A program made the position numbers and the translations under genes. Below the pieces are notes generated by a model. The model was not told the DNA's origin, made no database searches, and was given only the letters and a program-made list of their open reading frames with translations. Positions 9,366 to 17,740 of a stretch of 64,000 bases of DNA are shown here, piece by piece (the first letter of the stretch is position 1; the number at the start of each line of letters is the position of its first letter). Origin of the DNA: Lysinibacillus sp. FJAT-14745 (GTDB lineage: Bacteria; Bacillota; Bacilli; Bacillales_A; Planococcaceae); assembly GCF_001275675.1 (NCBI RefSeq), contig NZ_LITM01000002.1, positions 714,402 through 778,401 of the forward strand. Direction: 5' to 3'.

Positions 9366-9464
9366 CCAAGATTTTCTCCAAGCCAAAATTTTCTATGCTA
9401 CATTATTATTACCTGATTCAGTGATTCACCGTTGCGGAAATATGGAAAGGAGGCCTCCTATGAA

Positions 9465-9914
9465 ATGAAAATTCATTTAACAATCAATAGTGCATTAGAA
9501 GAAACTGAGGTTCATATACATGCAAAGGAATATAACGAGCAAATTGAACGACTGATGAAGCAGCTACAAACTTCACAAACAACAATGTTAGATGGCTACT
9601 TTCAGCAAGAAATTCATATGCTAAAAATTTCAGATATTTACTCCATTTACGCAGAGGGTGCAAAAGTTTTTTTGCAGACAGAGGAACAGGAATTCGAAAC
9701 GAAGCGTAAATTATATGAGCTCGAAGCACAATTAGCGAAAGACTTTGCCCGAGTCAGCAAATCGACACTCGTCAACATTAACAAAATTGCCTCTATTCAA
9801 ATGGGTAAAATCGGTACAACAGAACTGATTTTAGAAAACGACGTGTCCGTCCATGTTAGCCGTAAATATTTAAAAGAACTAAAACACCACTTAGGAATTG
9901 GGAGGGACTCATAA
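9465..9914 (+). CDS. LytTR-family DNA-binding regulator
   Basis: A 149-aa one-domain regulator. The C-terminal LytTR fold (about 50-145) shows FQQEIHMLKISDIYSIYAEG, FARVSKSTLVNINKIASI and the final VHVSRKYLKELKHHLG. There is no receiver domain, so it is not a response regulator. ATG 9465 lies 8 bases after AAAGGAGG; a nearer ATG at 9460 is out of frame. The next gene encodes a DUF3021 membrane protein and the next two an exporter. LytTR/membrane-inhibitor pairs (for example HdrR/HdrM and BrsR/BrsM in streptococci) are known, with the membrane protein restraining the regulator. I infer the same arrangement. Confidence 0.9.
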   Translation: MKIHLTINSALEETEVHIHAKEYNEQIERLMKQLQTSQTTMLDGYFQQEIHMLKISDIYSIYAEGAKVFLQTEEQEFETKRKLYELEAQLAKDFARVSKSTLVNINKIASIQMGKIGTTELILENDVSVHVSRKYLKELKHHLGIGRDS

Positions 9915-9915
9915 T

Positions 9916-10320
9916 ATGAAATTTATTCGCATGATGATTATTGGAATACTCATATCACTTAGCTCTTCCTACGTCTTAGTAACATTAAGTGTCATATCTA
10001 ATAACGCTATGATGACAGGGCCGGAATTACTTGAACAAATTATCATTGCCGCCATACTTGGAGCTGTAATAGGTCTACTATCCATGATCTATGACATTGA
10101 GCGTTTACCTTTTATTGTTCAGTTTATTTTACATGTAATTGCCGTTACGCTGTGTGTGTTGATTGCAGGCTATTTCGGGCGCTGGTTTGAACATTCAAGC
10201 ATTTCGTCTATTTTTATAAGCGAAGCTATTATTTTCTTTTTCGCTTGGTGCATTATTTATGTAATCCAAAAAAATGATATTGCAAAAATCAATCAAGAAA
10301 TTCAAAAAAGAAAGGAATAA
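9916..10320 (+). CDS. DUF3021 four-helix membrane protein
   Basis: A 134-aa protein with four membrane segments (about 5-25, 40-60, 70-92, 100-122) and a charged C-terminal tail ending KINQEIQKRKE. It fits the DUF3021 family found next to LytTR regulators. ATG 9916 follows GGGAGG. Its position between the LytTR gene and the exporter genes, with 1-6 base gaps, implies one operon. Probably a membrane partner or inhibitor of the LytTR protein; this is inference from known pairs. Confidence 0.8.
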   Translation: MKFIRMMIIGILISLSSSYVLVTLSVISNNAMMTGPELLEQIIIAAILGAVIGLLSMIYDIERLPFIVQFILHVIAVTLCVLIAGYFGRWFEHSSISSIFISEAIIFFFAWCIIYVIQKNDIAKINQEIQKRKE

Positions 10321-10326
10321 AACAAT

Positions 10327-11247
10327 ATGACCTTTGCTATACAAGTTGAAAATCTATGTAAGCAATATGGCGATCAACAAGCCGTAAAGGGTATTTCATT
10401 TACGGTCGAACAAGGCTCCCTCTTCGCCTTTTTAGGTGCGAATGGTGCAGGAAAATCAACGACCATTGAAATACTTTGTACATTATTAAAAAAATCAAGC
10501 GGTACTGTAAAAGTTAATGGCTATACACTTGATGCAAGTAATGACAATGCGGAAATTCGAAAATCCATTGGTGTCGTATTCCAGCAAAGTCTACTAGATG
10601 AACGATTAACGGTGCGGGAAAATATAATTCACCGTGGTAAAACTTATGGCTTATCGAAACAACAATTGAACGAAAATTATCAATTCGTTTCAACATATTT
10701 ACATTTAGCTGATATAGAAAAACGCAAATACGGGACTTTATCAGGTGGTCAAAAAAGGCGTGCTGACATCGCTCGAGCCCTTATCCATCGACCGAAAATA
10801 TTGTTTTTAGATGAACCAACAACTGGACTTGATCCACAAACGCGGCAATTCGTTTGGCAAGCGATTAAGCAGCTTCAGCTAGAAACGAACATGACTGTTT
10901 TTTTAACAACGCATTATATGGAGGAAGCGGCAGTCGCTCATCAAGTCATCGTCTTAAAAGAAGGAGCCATTGTTGCTGAAGGCACACCAGATGCACTTAA
11001 AACAAAATACGCCTATGATTCAATGGCAATTGTTTTTCATAATAATTCTGAAGGAATACAGTGGCTCGAGGAAAATGCCATCTCCTATACAGAAAATCTA
11101 GGTATTTTCTCCATCCGAGTTGAATCGACACTTCATGCTTTAACGCTATTAAAAAAAGCGGAGTCGCTTATTGCTTCATTTGAAGTAATCAAAGGTACGA
11201 TGGATGATGTCTTTCTTCATATTATGTCCGAGGGAGGTGTAGCTTAA
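10327..11247 (+). CDS. ABC-2 exporter ATPase
   Basis: A 306-aa ATPase of the multidrug/lantibiotic-export (CcmA/DrrA-like) type. Walker A GANGAGKST is near residue 40, Q-loop VVFQQSLLD, signature LSGGQKRR (about 139), Walker B ILFLDEPTTGLD and switch TTHYMEEA. The C-terminal 80 residues form the extra domain typical of DrrA-like ATPases (HALTLLKKAE... TMDDVFLHIM). It overlaps the permease gene by one base (TAATG). Confidence 0.93.
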   Translation: MTFAIQVENLCKQYGDQQAVKGISFTVEQGSLFAFLGANGAGKSTTIEILCTLLKKSSGTVKVNGYTLDASNDNAEIRKSIGVVFQQSLLDERLTVRENIIHRGKTYGLSKQQLNENYQFVSTYLHLADIEKRKYGTLSGGQKRRADIARALIHRPKILFLDEPTTGLDPQTRQFVWQAIKQLQLETNMTVFLTTHYMEEAAVAHQVIVLKEGAIVAEGTPDALKTKYAYDSMAIVFHNNSEGIQWLEENAISYTENLGIFSIRVESTLHALTLLKKAESLIASFEVIKGTMDDVFLHIMSEGGVA

Positions 11248-12122
11248 TGGAAGCGTTATTTAGCTTAGTAAAACGAAATAACAAAGTTTTCAGACGTGAT
11301 AAAACACAAGTCTTTTACTCGCTTCTTTCTGTCATTATTGTTATAGTCCTTTACGCAGTATTTCTTCAAAAATCGCAAGTAAATGCCATTGAAGCAGTGA
11401 CAAAGGCTACTCCAGCGGTGGTAACAATGGTCAATGAGTGGATCGTAGCAGGTTTACTCTCTATGATCGCTGTTTCTACTACACTCGCTGCGTATGGTAT
11501 TGCTGTTAGGGACCTTGAATCAAAAGCGCAAGCTGATTTTCTCACAGCCCCTATCTCGCGAGCAACTATTCAATTTAGCTATGTATTAAATGCCTTTTTC
11601 ATTGGCTGTATCTTTTCCTTTATCGCCCTTATTGGCTGTGAAATATTTATCGTATCAACTGGCGGTGAACTACTAAGCTTTGGAAATTTCATGAAAGTAG
11701 TAGGCTTACTATTTTTATCTGTGTTACTTGCCAGTGTTTTTAATCTCTTCCTTGTGTTACTTGCTAACAGCCAACATTCATTTTCAACGCTCAGTACAAT
11801 CGTCGGCACAGCACTCGGTTTCTTATGTGGTGTCTATGTACCTGTTGGGGCACTTCCAAGCTTTGCTCAAAATGTTATTATGTATTTCCCAATTAGCCAT
11901 ACAACATTACTATTACGCAATGCCTTTATGGAGAGCTCAATTTCCAAGGTTTTCGAAGGTGCGCCCGCTTCGCAGTTAGAAGAATACAAAAAAGTATATG
12001 GTATTGTCTATGACCTTCACGGAAATATACTAAGTACCTCAACAAGCATGATCATTATTATCGTCACAATTATTGTGCTAGCTATCTTATCTATCATTAT
12101 TTTCAAAAAGAAAAATAAATAA
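11247..12122 (+). CDS. ABC-2 type permease
   Basis: 291 aa with six membrane segments: one at about 22-40, four between 65 and 205 and one at about 262-284. The ABC-2 signature is visible as GTALGFLCGVYVPVGALPSFAQNVIMYFP, followed by HTTLLLRNAFM. It completes the LytTR-DUF3021-ATPase-permease operon. Export substrate unknown; drug, peptide or lipid are all possible. Confidence 0.92.
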   Translation: MEALFSLVKRNNKVFRRDKTQVFYSLLSVIIVIVLYAVFLQKSQVNAIEAVTKATPAVVTMVNEWIVAGLLSMIAVSTTLAAYGIAVRDLESKAQADFLTAPISRATIQFSYVLNAFFIGCIFSFIALIGCEIFIVSTGGELLSFGNFMKVVGLLFLSVLLASVFNLFLVLLANSQHSFSTLSTIVGTALGFLCGVYVPVGALPSFAQNVIMYFPISHTTLLLRNAFMESSISKVFEGAPASQLEEYKKVYGIVYDLHGNILSTSTSMIIIIVTIIVLAILSIIIFKKKNK

Positions 12123-12131
12123 ACACTTTCG

Positions 12132-12160
12132 CACATCGTTTATAAAGCGATGTGTTTTTT
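12132..12160 (+). terminator. Rho-independent terminator of the LytTR/ABC operon
   Basis: CACATCG/CGATGTG stem followed by TTTTTT, 10 bases after the permease stop. Confidence 0.85.
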
Positions 12161-12245
12161 ATTGATTTTATTTAAACAATTTGTTATTTTAATAATATAT
12201 AAGCAAACAAAATAAGTAATCGTTTGTTTTTTAGGAGGATTTTCA

Positions 12246-13001
12246 ATGGATGTAAATGAATTATTTTGGCAAGCTTCGATTCATGACATAAAAAAAGGCT
12301 ACAATGATGAAACAACACATTTCACTTGTTTGCTTTGTGGGGAAAAGATTGAAAAGGGTATTATTTATCCACATGAAGACGTTCTCTACGAGGCAGAAAA
12401 ATATATGCAACATCATATTACTGCCGCACATCGATCTGTATTTCATTATTTAAATGGCCTTCATAAAAAAATGACAGGACTAACTGATCATCAAAGTCAT
12501 ATTTTACGCTTATTTTATGAGGGGAAAACCGATCAAGACATTAAAGAAGAATTAGAGATTGGTAGTGCAACAACGATACGTCACCATCGCTTTACCCTTA
12601 AAGAAAAAGAACGTCAAGCGAAAACCTTTCTTGCAATGATGGAGCTATTAAAAGAACAGAATCAAAAGGAAGACAGCTTTGTACCTATTCACAAAACGGC
12701 TACGATGGTCGACGATCGCTATAATATTACGATTTCTGAAGAACAGCAGCTACTTGAAAAGTACTTTCCAAACGGTATTGGCAAAGAGCTTGTCCGCTTC
12801 CCAAAACGTGAAAAACATAAAATTGTAATACTTCGTGCAATCACAAAGCTTTTCGATGAAACAAAACAGTATTCAGAAAAAGAATTAAACGAAATAATCC
12901 AACCGATATATGAGGACTATGTGCAAATACGTCGCTACTTAATCGAATACGGCTTCATGGATCGACAAGAGGATGGCAGTGCTTACTGGATAAAAAAATA
13001 A
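12246..13001 (+). CDS. DUF2087 transcriptional regulator with N-terminal zinc-finger-like region
   Basis: A 251-aa protein. The N-terminal part has CLLCGEKI with later His residues (HHITAAHRS), a possible zinc site. The middle (about 78-115) is a LuxR-like helix-turn-helix (GLTDHQSHILRLFYEGKTDQ then SATTIRHHRFTLKEKERQAK). The C-terminal 85 residues are a DUF2087 domain (KYFPNGIGKELVRFPKREKH and IIQPIYEDYVQIRRYLIEYG). AGGAGG lies 7 bases before ATG. It is followed after 16 bases by a GIY-YIG-like gene, so the two may be co-transcribed. Probably a cytoplasmic regulator; target unknown. Confidence 0.85.
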   Translation: MDVNELFWQASIHDIKKGYNDETTHFTCLLCGEKIEKGIIYPHEDVLYEAEKYMQHHITAAHRSVFHYLNGLHKKMTGLTDHQSHILRLFYEGKTDQDIKEELEIGSATTIRHHRFTLKEKERQAKTFLAMMELLKEQNQKEDSFVPIHKTATMVDDRYNITISEEQQLLEKYFPNGIGKELVRFPKREKHKIVILRAITKLFDETKQYSEKELNEIIQPIYEDYVQIRRYLIEYGFMDRQEDGSAYWIKK

Positions 13002-13017
13002 GAAAGTAGGGTTTCCA

Positions 13018-13359
13018 ATGGACCATAAAAAAGAATTAAAGGAAATGTATAAAGAAATAAAAATCGAAGCTGGTGTTTTCACAATGACCAATCAACAAAA
13101 TGGTAAAGTGTTTGTTGGTAGCTTAAATAATTTAAAACGCTTAAACGGCTTTCAATTTTCATTAAAAACAAATACACATACTAACAAAAAACTACAAGCT
13201 GATTACAACACATTCGGCAAGGATGCCTTCGTTATTGAAGTTGTGGAATATTTGAAGAAAAAAGAAGAGGGCTATTTCGATCCAAAAAAAGAGCTAGAAA
13301 AACTAGAACAAAAATGGCTCGACAAGCTTCAGCCATTTGGTGAACGTGGATATAATTAA
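13018..13359 (+). CDS. GIY-YIG-like nuclease family protein
   Basis: A 113-aa protein resembling small GIY-YIG nuclease relatives common in Bacillaceae: GVFTMTNQQNGKVFVGSLNN replaces the canonical GIY...YIG strands, and FGKDAFVIEVVEYL and KLEQKWLDKLQPFGERGYN match the rest. The first two glycine/tyrosine positions are altered (GVF, VFVGS), so catalysis is uncertain. It sits in a likely operon behind the DUF2087 gene and is followed by a strong terminator. Confidence 0.75.
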   Translation: MDHKKELKEMYKEIKIEAGVFTMTNQQNGKVFVGSLNNLKRLNGFQFSLKTNTHTNKKLQADYNTFGKDAFVIEVVEYLKKKEEGYFDPKKELEKLEQKWLDKLQPFGERGYN

Positions 13360-13368
13360 GTAACACTG

Positions 13369-13424
13369 AAAAAAGAATCTGTTTTCTCCGCGATTTAGCT
13401 GGAGAAACTTGCAGATTCTTTTTT
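13369..13424 (+). terminator. Rho-independent terminator
   Basis: 12-bp arms AAAAAAGAATCT/AGATTCTTTTTT enclose an inner stem TTCTCC/GGAGAA. Immediately downstream of the GIY-YIG-like gene. Confidence 0.85.
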
Positions 13425-13507
13425 AATTTCATATATTGTGTTGTTTTGCGTGGGGATTCACCGCTTCCGGGGTATTCCATTTCGCCGGTAGATCTAATAT
13501 CTACTGA

Positions 13508-13862
13508 ACCGGAGCAGTTCTGTGGCTGACCGGAGCAGTTTTCTCTTGAAGCCGATCAGTTCTTTGGCTTACCCGAGCACCTTTCTCTAGCACCCGATCA
13601 GTTCTTTGGCTTACCCGAGCACTTTCCTATTGTACCTGATCAGTTCTTTGGCTTACCTGAGCACTTCCCACTTGCACCTGATCAGTTCTTTGGCTTACCC
13701 GAGCACTTTTCTCTTGTACCTGATCAGTTCTTTGGCTTACCTGAGCACTTCCCCTTGCACCTGATCCATTCTCTAGCTGACTCGAGCACTTTTCTCTTGT
13801 ACCTGATCAGTTCTTTGGCTTACCTGAGCACTTCCCCTTGCACCTGAGTATTTCTTCGTCGG
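13508..13862. repeat. Phased 21-bp repeat array 1 (17 units)
   Basis: Seventeen tandem units each begin with a form of ACCYGAKCA. They alternate between a GATCA form (followed by GTTCTTTGGCTT) and a GAGCA form (followed by CTTTTCTCTTGT or similar). Unit length is 21 bp except two units of 20 bp. No coding capacity and no start site. The same 9-mer at the same phase, on the other strand, forms the larger array at 28777-29721. It fills the space between a terminator and the tail of the mmcQ-like gene. Confidence 0.85.
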
Positions 13863-13904
13863 TCTGCCCCCACCTCTTTGCGCGGGGTCAACCTACTTGT
13901 TCTC

Positions 13905-14279
13905 TTACTTCATTTCTTCCATTAAATTAATTTCCTGTTGAGCTTTTTTCGTTAGCTTTCCGAAAACTAGCTCATACGAATGTTTGATTAAATTTTCAAC
14001 TAAATCAATTGGCACGTCATTTGCATCCATATAGATTGAATTCCAATGTGTTTTATTCATATAGTAACCTGGAATAATACCTTCATAGGCTTCTCTCAAC
14101 TCTTCAGCTCGATTAGGTTCGCATTTCAAAGTAAGTACTGGTCTTCCAGCACCATCTCCGCCCATCATCCCATACATTTTACCACCAATATGAAAGCGAT
14201 CCGCTTGCCATTCTTCTTTATAATCATAGGTTGTCCCATTAAGCTTTAGGCAATATGCATGAATTGTTTCTTTGTTCAT
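13905..14279 (-). CDS. MmcQ/YjbR family protein
   Basis: A 124-aa cytoplasmic protein of the MmcQ/YjbR (double-wing, CyaY-like) fold. Visible family features are the start YCLKLNGTTYDYKEEW, the core MGGDGAGRPVLTLKCEP, the motif GIIPGYYMNKTHWNSIYMDA and a C-terminal helix HSYELVFGKLTKK. Length is normal. Biochemical role is unknown despite the DNA-binding label often given. Not obviously in an operon. Confidence 0.88.
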   Translation of the reverse strand: MNKETIHAYCLKLNGTTYDYKEEWQADRFHIGGKMYGMMGGDGAGRPVLTLKCEPNRAEELREAYEGIIPGYYMNKTHWNSIYMDANDVPIDLVENLIKHSYELVFGKLTKKAQQEINLMEEMK

Positions 14280-14308
14280 TATTTAACCCCATTTCGTCTA
14301 AAAATATA

Positions 14309-14355
14309 AAAACACACGTTCGATTATATTCATTATAATCAACAACGTGTGTTTT
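14309..14355 (-). terminator. Terminator downstream of the first yitT-like gene
   Basis: AAAACACACGTT/AACGTGTGTTTT arms with an inner GATTATA/TATAATC-type stem; T-rich on both strands. It lies 109 bases after the YitT stop in the minus direction. Confidence 0.7.
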
Positions 14356-14463
14356 GGAAATAATTATTTATTTTAAATTGTCAGATGAGCCGCTTTGTAA
14401 TATGGTTATTTTGTACGAAAGTGCAGCGTTAACCACACGAAACGCGTTATTACAGGACATCCT

Positions 14464-15279
14464 TTACTTTACGCCTCTATCAAACATGCCGATGACCTCG
14501 GTAGTTTGCAATATATTGACAAAGGCTCTGTTATCTGTTTCCTTGATCATACCTTTAACTTCAGCAAGCTGGTAGCGTGTAATGACGGTAATTAATACTT
14601 TTCGCCCTTCTCCTGAATAAGCACCCTCCGCATCCATAATAGTTACACCTCTATAAAGCTTTTTCAGTAGCTGCTGTTTTACTTCCTCGCCCTTGCTCGT
14701 AATAATCATCAGTGTCAATTTAATATGACTCGTATGAATAGTGTCGACAACCTTCCCCGTAGCATAAATCGATACGAGCGTCAGTAATGCTGCATCCCAG
14801 CTAAAAACGAAGCCAGAGATAGCTACCACGATACCATTCATCGCAGAGATTAATGTACCAAGTGGAAAATCTCGTTTACGGCTTAGTAGCATCGCTATAA
14901 TATCAAAACCTCCAGAGGAACCTGCCGCACGAAAAATCATACCCATCCCTACGCCCACAATAACACCACCAAATAACGAGGCAAGAATTGGCTCTTGTGT
15001 AGCTTTATAAATCGGAATAATATACAAGCTTACCGACAAGACAACTACTGAAAGAATGGTATAGCTAATGAAACGCTTCCCTAATTTCATAACCCCTATA
15101 ATAAGCAACGGCAAATTCAATAGTAAATTTAAAACTCCCGTATTCAAGGGTGTAATAATACCAAGCATGATGGCAATCCCGCTTAATCCCCCACTTAAAA
15201 TTTCATGTGGAATTAACAAAAAATTGTAAGCAAAGGCGACTAATATCGATGAAAGTGTAATAACGACAATATTTCGCAT
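14464..15279 (-). CDS. YitT family membrane protein (DUF161 + DUF2179)
   Basis: 271 aa. The N-terminal half has five or so membrane segments with the family start NFLLIPHEILSGGLSGIAIM and the GGVIVGVGMGMIFRAAGSSGGFDIIA motif. The C-terminal soluble DUF2179 domain (about 195-265) has RGVTIMDAEGAYSG and VITRYQLAEVKGMIKETDNRA. Function is not established; members have been proposed as transporters or sensors. A second paralogue lies at 58339-59199. The 109 bases between its stop and the terminator hold no gene. Confidence 0.92.
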   Translation of the reverse strand: MRNIVVITLSSILVAFAYNFLLIPHEILSGGLSGIAIMLGIITPLNTGVLNLLLNLPLLIIGVMKLGKRFISYTILSVVVLSVSLYIIPIYKATQEPILASLFGGVIVGVGMGMIFRAAGSSGGFDIIAMLLSRKRDFPLGTLISAMNGIVVAISGFVFSWDAALLTLVSIYATGKVVDTIHTSHIKLTLMIITSKGEEVKQQLLKKLYRGVTIMDAEGAYSGEGRKVLITVITRYQLAEVKGMIKETDNRAFVNILQTTEVIGMFDRGVK

Positions 15280-15387
15280 AAAATTTCCCCTATCATTAAC
15301 GAACGAGTTTTGTACTTCTTTCCCTTAGAATACCCAACTTATTCGTTCAAAAAACCTGGAGTATGGCACTACTGCTTTTAGCGGTAG

Positions 15388-16701
15388 TTATTTCTTCTGA
15401 TGTTCTTTTTTCTGCTCCTCTTTTAACGGCACTTCTTTTAACGGCTCCTCTTTATTCTCTTCAGCTTTCTCCGCTACCTTATAAATACGTTCAAGCATTG
15501 GCGGATGTGTATAACGGAACCACTTTACGAGTAACTGTGGATTTACCTCACTTAAACCTGATATCGTTAGCTTTTGGAATGCAGTAACTGCGGACTCTCG
15601 ATCACCAGTTAGCGAAATCGCATATTGATCAGCTCTATTTTCCTGATACCTTGAAATATAATTCGACAGAGGGCTTGAAGCAAATAATAAAACGGACGTT
15701 ATGAGTAAAAACAATGGATACGAGCCTATATCACCGATTTTTTTAATTTTCAATACCTGTCCGTAACGTCCAATGAACCACCTCAAACATTTCGCTGTTA
15801 GCCATAATCCTAGCAATGTCAACAGAAGATACCCAGCAATGCCAAAATAAATATGCTTCTCAACGTAGTGTCCCATTTCATGTGCCATGATAAATAATAT
15901 TTCATTATCTGTTAAACGATTTAACGTTGTATCCCATAGCACAATTCTCGAATTACTGCCAATACCCGTTACATAGGCATTTAGAGCATTTGTTTTTACT
16001 GCCATATTGACTTCATATACGTGCTCTGCAGGTATATTTGCCTGTGTAGCAAGAGACAAGATTTTCGTCTCTAGCTCTTTATTTTTTAGCGGATAAAAAT
16101 CATTATATAAAGGATCAATAACTACAGGTTGAATAAACATCACAAATATTGTAAATGGAATCGTTAGAAACCATGCATATAACCACCATCTTTTGGCACT
16201 TTTTTTGATGAGCCAATAAAGGACTGACACGATGATTAAACTCATGCCAAAGTTGACCCAAAAATCAATAATGCCATCTCGCATCCATGAAGAAAACCCT
16301 TGTGTACTAATTCCATAGGTTTTGCTTAAATTGTAACGATAATAATCGAGTGGAAATAGTACAACATATAGTAAAAGTGATAATAAGAATAAGTAACTTG
16401 CATTTTGTAATAGCTTCCATTTTGATTGTGATGTTGCGACCTTTTCGAAATAACGTGATACGCCCATAATTAATATCATGAAATAGATTAACCATTCCAA
16501 AGGTGTAGCAACAAAGAATAGGAAGTTCCGTATTTTAGAATATTCACCGCTTAAGTATAGTTCTTTTTCAGACATAAACATCACAGGATCTGCAGCTGTC
16601 CCCTGCATCGCTCGTGGTATTGTACCACCACCGCTGTGGAATATATACCAATACATACACAGCACATAAACACCGAATAAAAGTAGCGCGACAATTCCCA
16701 T
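15388..16701 (-). CDS. M48 family membrane zinc metalloprotease
   Basis: About 437 aa. The zinc motif is HEMGH in LFIMAHEMGHYVEKH with the third ligand in NRADQYAISLTG downstream, as in CaaX-type (Ste24/HtpX-like) M48 enzymes. There are about seven membrane segments, with an M48 N-terminal domain before the catalytic part. It degrades or processes membrane proteins or peptides. ATG 16701 is the first good start, but its GGGAGG lies 18 bases away; an in-frame extension reaches 16767. The C-terminal tail is a run of Glu/Lys-rich repeats (KEEPLKEVPLKEEQKKEHQKK-like). Confidence 0.88.
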   Translation of the reverse strand: MGIVALLLFGVYVLCMYWYIFHSGGGTIPRAMQGTAADPVMFMSEKELYLSGEYSKIRNFLFFVATPLEWLIYFMILIMGVSRYFEKVATSQSKWKLLQNASYLFLLSLLLYVVLFPLDYYRYNLSKTYGISTQGFSSWMRDGIIDFWVNFGMSLIIVSVLYWLIKKSAKRWWLYAWFLTIPFTIFVMFIQPVVIDPLYNDFYPLKNKELETKILSLATQANIPAEHVYEVNMAVKTNALNAYVTGIGSNSRIVLWDTTLNRLTDNEILFIMAHEMGHYVEKHIYFGIAGYLLLTLLGLWLTAKCLRWFIGRYGQVLKIKKIGDIGSYPLFLLITSVLLFASSPLSNYISRYQENRADQYAISLTGDRESAVTAFQKLTISGLSEVNPQLLVKWFRYTHPPMLERIYKVAEKAEENKEEPLKEVPLKEEQKKEHQKK

Positions 16702-16942
16702 TTTTTTCGCTATGTCATTTCCTCCCTTGTTCAACACTAAGTTCGTCCTATAGTAAGTGTAAGCCAAAATGCAAAAGTTAGAACAAATTTTTCTTTGTTT
16801 TATTTACCTTCTATTCTACGTCACACCAAAAAGAAAAATTCACTCTACTTCTCCAAACACGTAACAAGCCATGTAGATGCTAAAGCACCATGGCTTGTTC
16901 GCTATTCCTAGAAGTGTCGCGAATTTTAAAGAATATTTTTTA

Positions 16943-17740
16943 TTACTTATCCATTACAAATGCCGTTTTGCCACGTTGATCTTCACTTAAATAACCAGCT
17001 AATTCTAATCGATCATGCCATTCTTTTTCTATAATAGCTGCCTTTAATGCATCATCCTCTTTCGTTGATAGCTCTACCATAATCTCCCCTTGATATTGCC
17101 AAACTTCAATATCTGCCGCATAGCCGGCAAAGCTTCCTTTATATGTTGTTGCCTTTGCAGGACCATATACGACAGCTTGGGATAATGTGTTTTGGTACCA
17201 TGCTTCAGAATCCCAATTTAAAATTTTCTTCGGAACGTTTTCTAAAATTAATTTTTTTGCCGCATTTGGATCCACTGCATCATAGGAAACTTTAGATGTA
17301 GTCTTTAATGACTCCTTACGACTAATCGTGAATGTCCGATTACTACCCTTAATATCCATTTCAAATTTATAGTTGGACTCTGCTCCAGTAAAACCATGAC
17401 TTTCTGTTATTGCAATTGCTTCATCCAGAGGTGTCTGTAAAAATCTCTTTTTATACGTGATATCCATATTATTGCTTCCTTTATATACACGTAAACGGTG
17501 GATATAATCCTCATTTAGAAAAGCTCTATTCGGAGTATCAAAGAAATAAATCTTTACTTCATCTTTTTTTGTAGCTTGGAAAACATTAAAAATATCCGAT
17601 TCAGTGAAAAGTTCAGATTTAATATTGAATTTAATTTCATTCCCTGGCTCGATTGCTGCTTTAGCTCGTGTAGAATCCAATCCAATTATGCTAACAAGTA
17701 CAATACCGATTAAACAAAAATTTAGTACCCATTTCTTCAT
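16943..17740 (-). CDS. Secreted protein with CYTH-like features
   Basis: 265 aa with a signal peptide (MKKW, hydrophobic 5-24, cleavage near AKAA). The mature part begins GNEIKFNIKSELF and continues IYFFDTPNRAFLNEDY and IHRLRVYKG...ITYKKRF. This order (E-x-K strand, YFDTP, LR-x-R/K, TYK) resembles the triphosphate-tunnel CYTH fold that acts on tri- or polyphosphates. The classic ExExK is incomplete, so activity is uncertain. Its start overlaps the upstream MBL gene by 4 bases (ATGA), so it is the last gene of the ABC/MBL operon. I infer the fold by eye. Confidence 0.6.
   Translation of the reverse strand: MKKWVLNFCLIGIVLVSIIGLDSTRAKAAIEPGNEIKFNIKSELFTESDIFNVFQATKKDEVKIYFFDTPNRAFLNEDYIHRLRVYKGSNNMDITYKKRFLQTPLDEAIAITESHGFTGAESNYKFEMDIKGSNRTFTISRKESLKTTSKVSYDAVDPNAAKKLILENVPKKILNWDSEAWYQNTLSQAVVYGPAKATTYKGSFAGYAADIEVWQYQGEIMVELSTKEDDALKAAIIEKEWHDRLELAGYLSEDQRGKTAFVMDK

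Noticed and set aside
13508-13862. CRISPR array
   Set aside because: No unique spacers: units are contiguous 21-mers of two alternating forms. No cas genes in the window. Same for 28777-29721.
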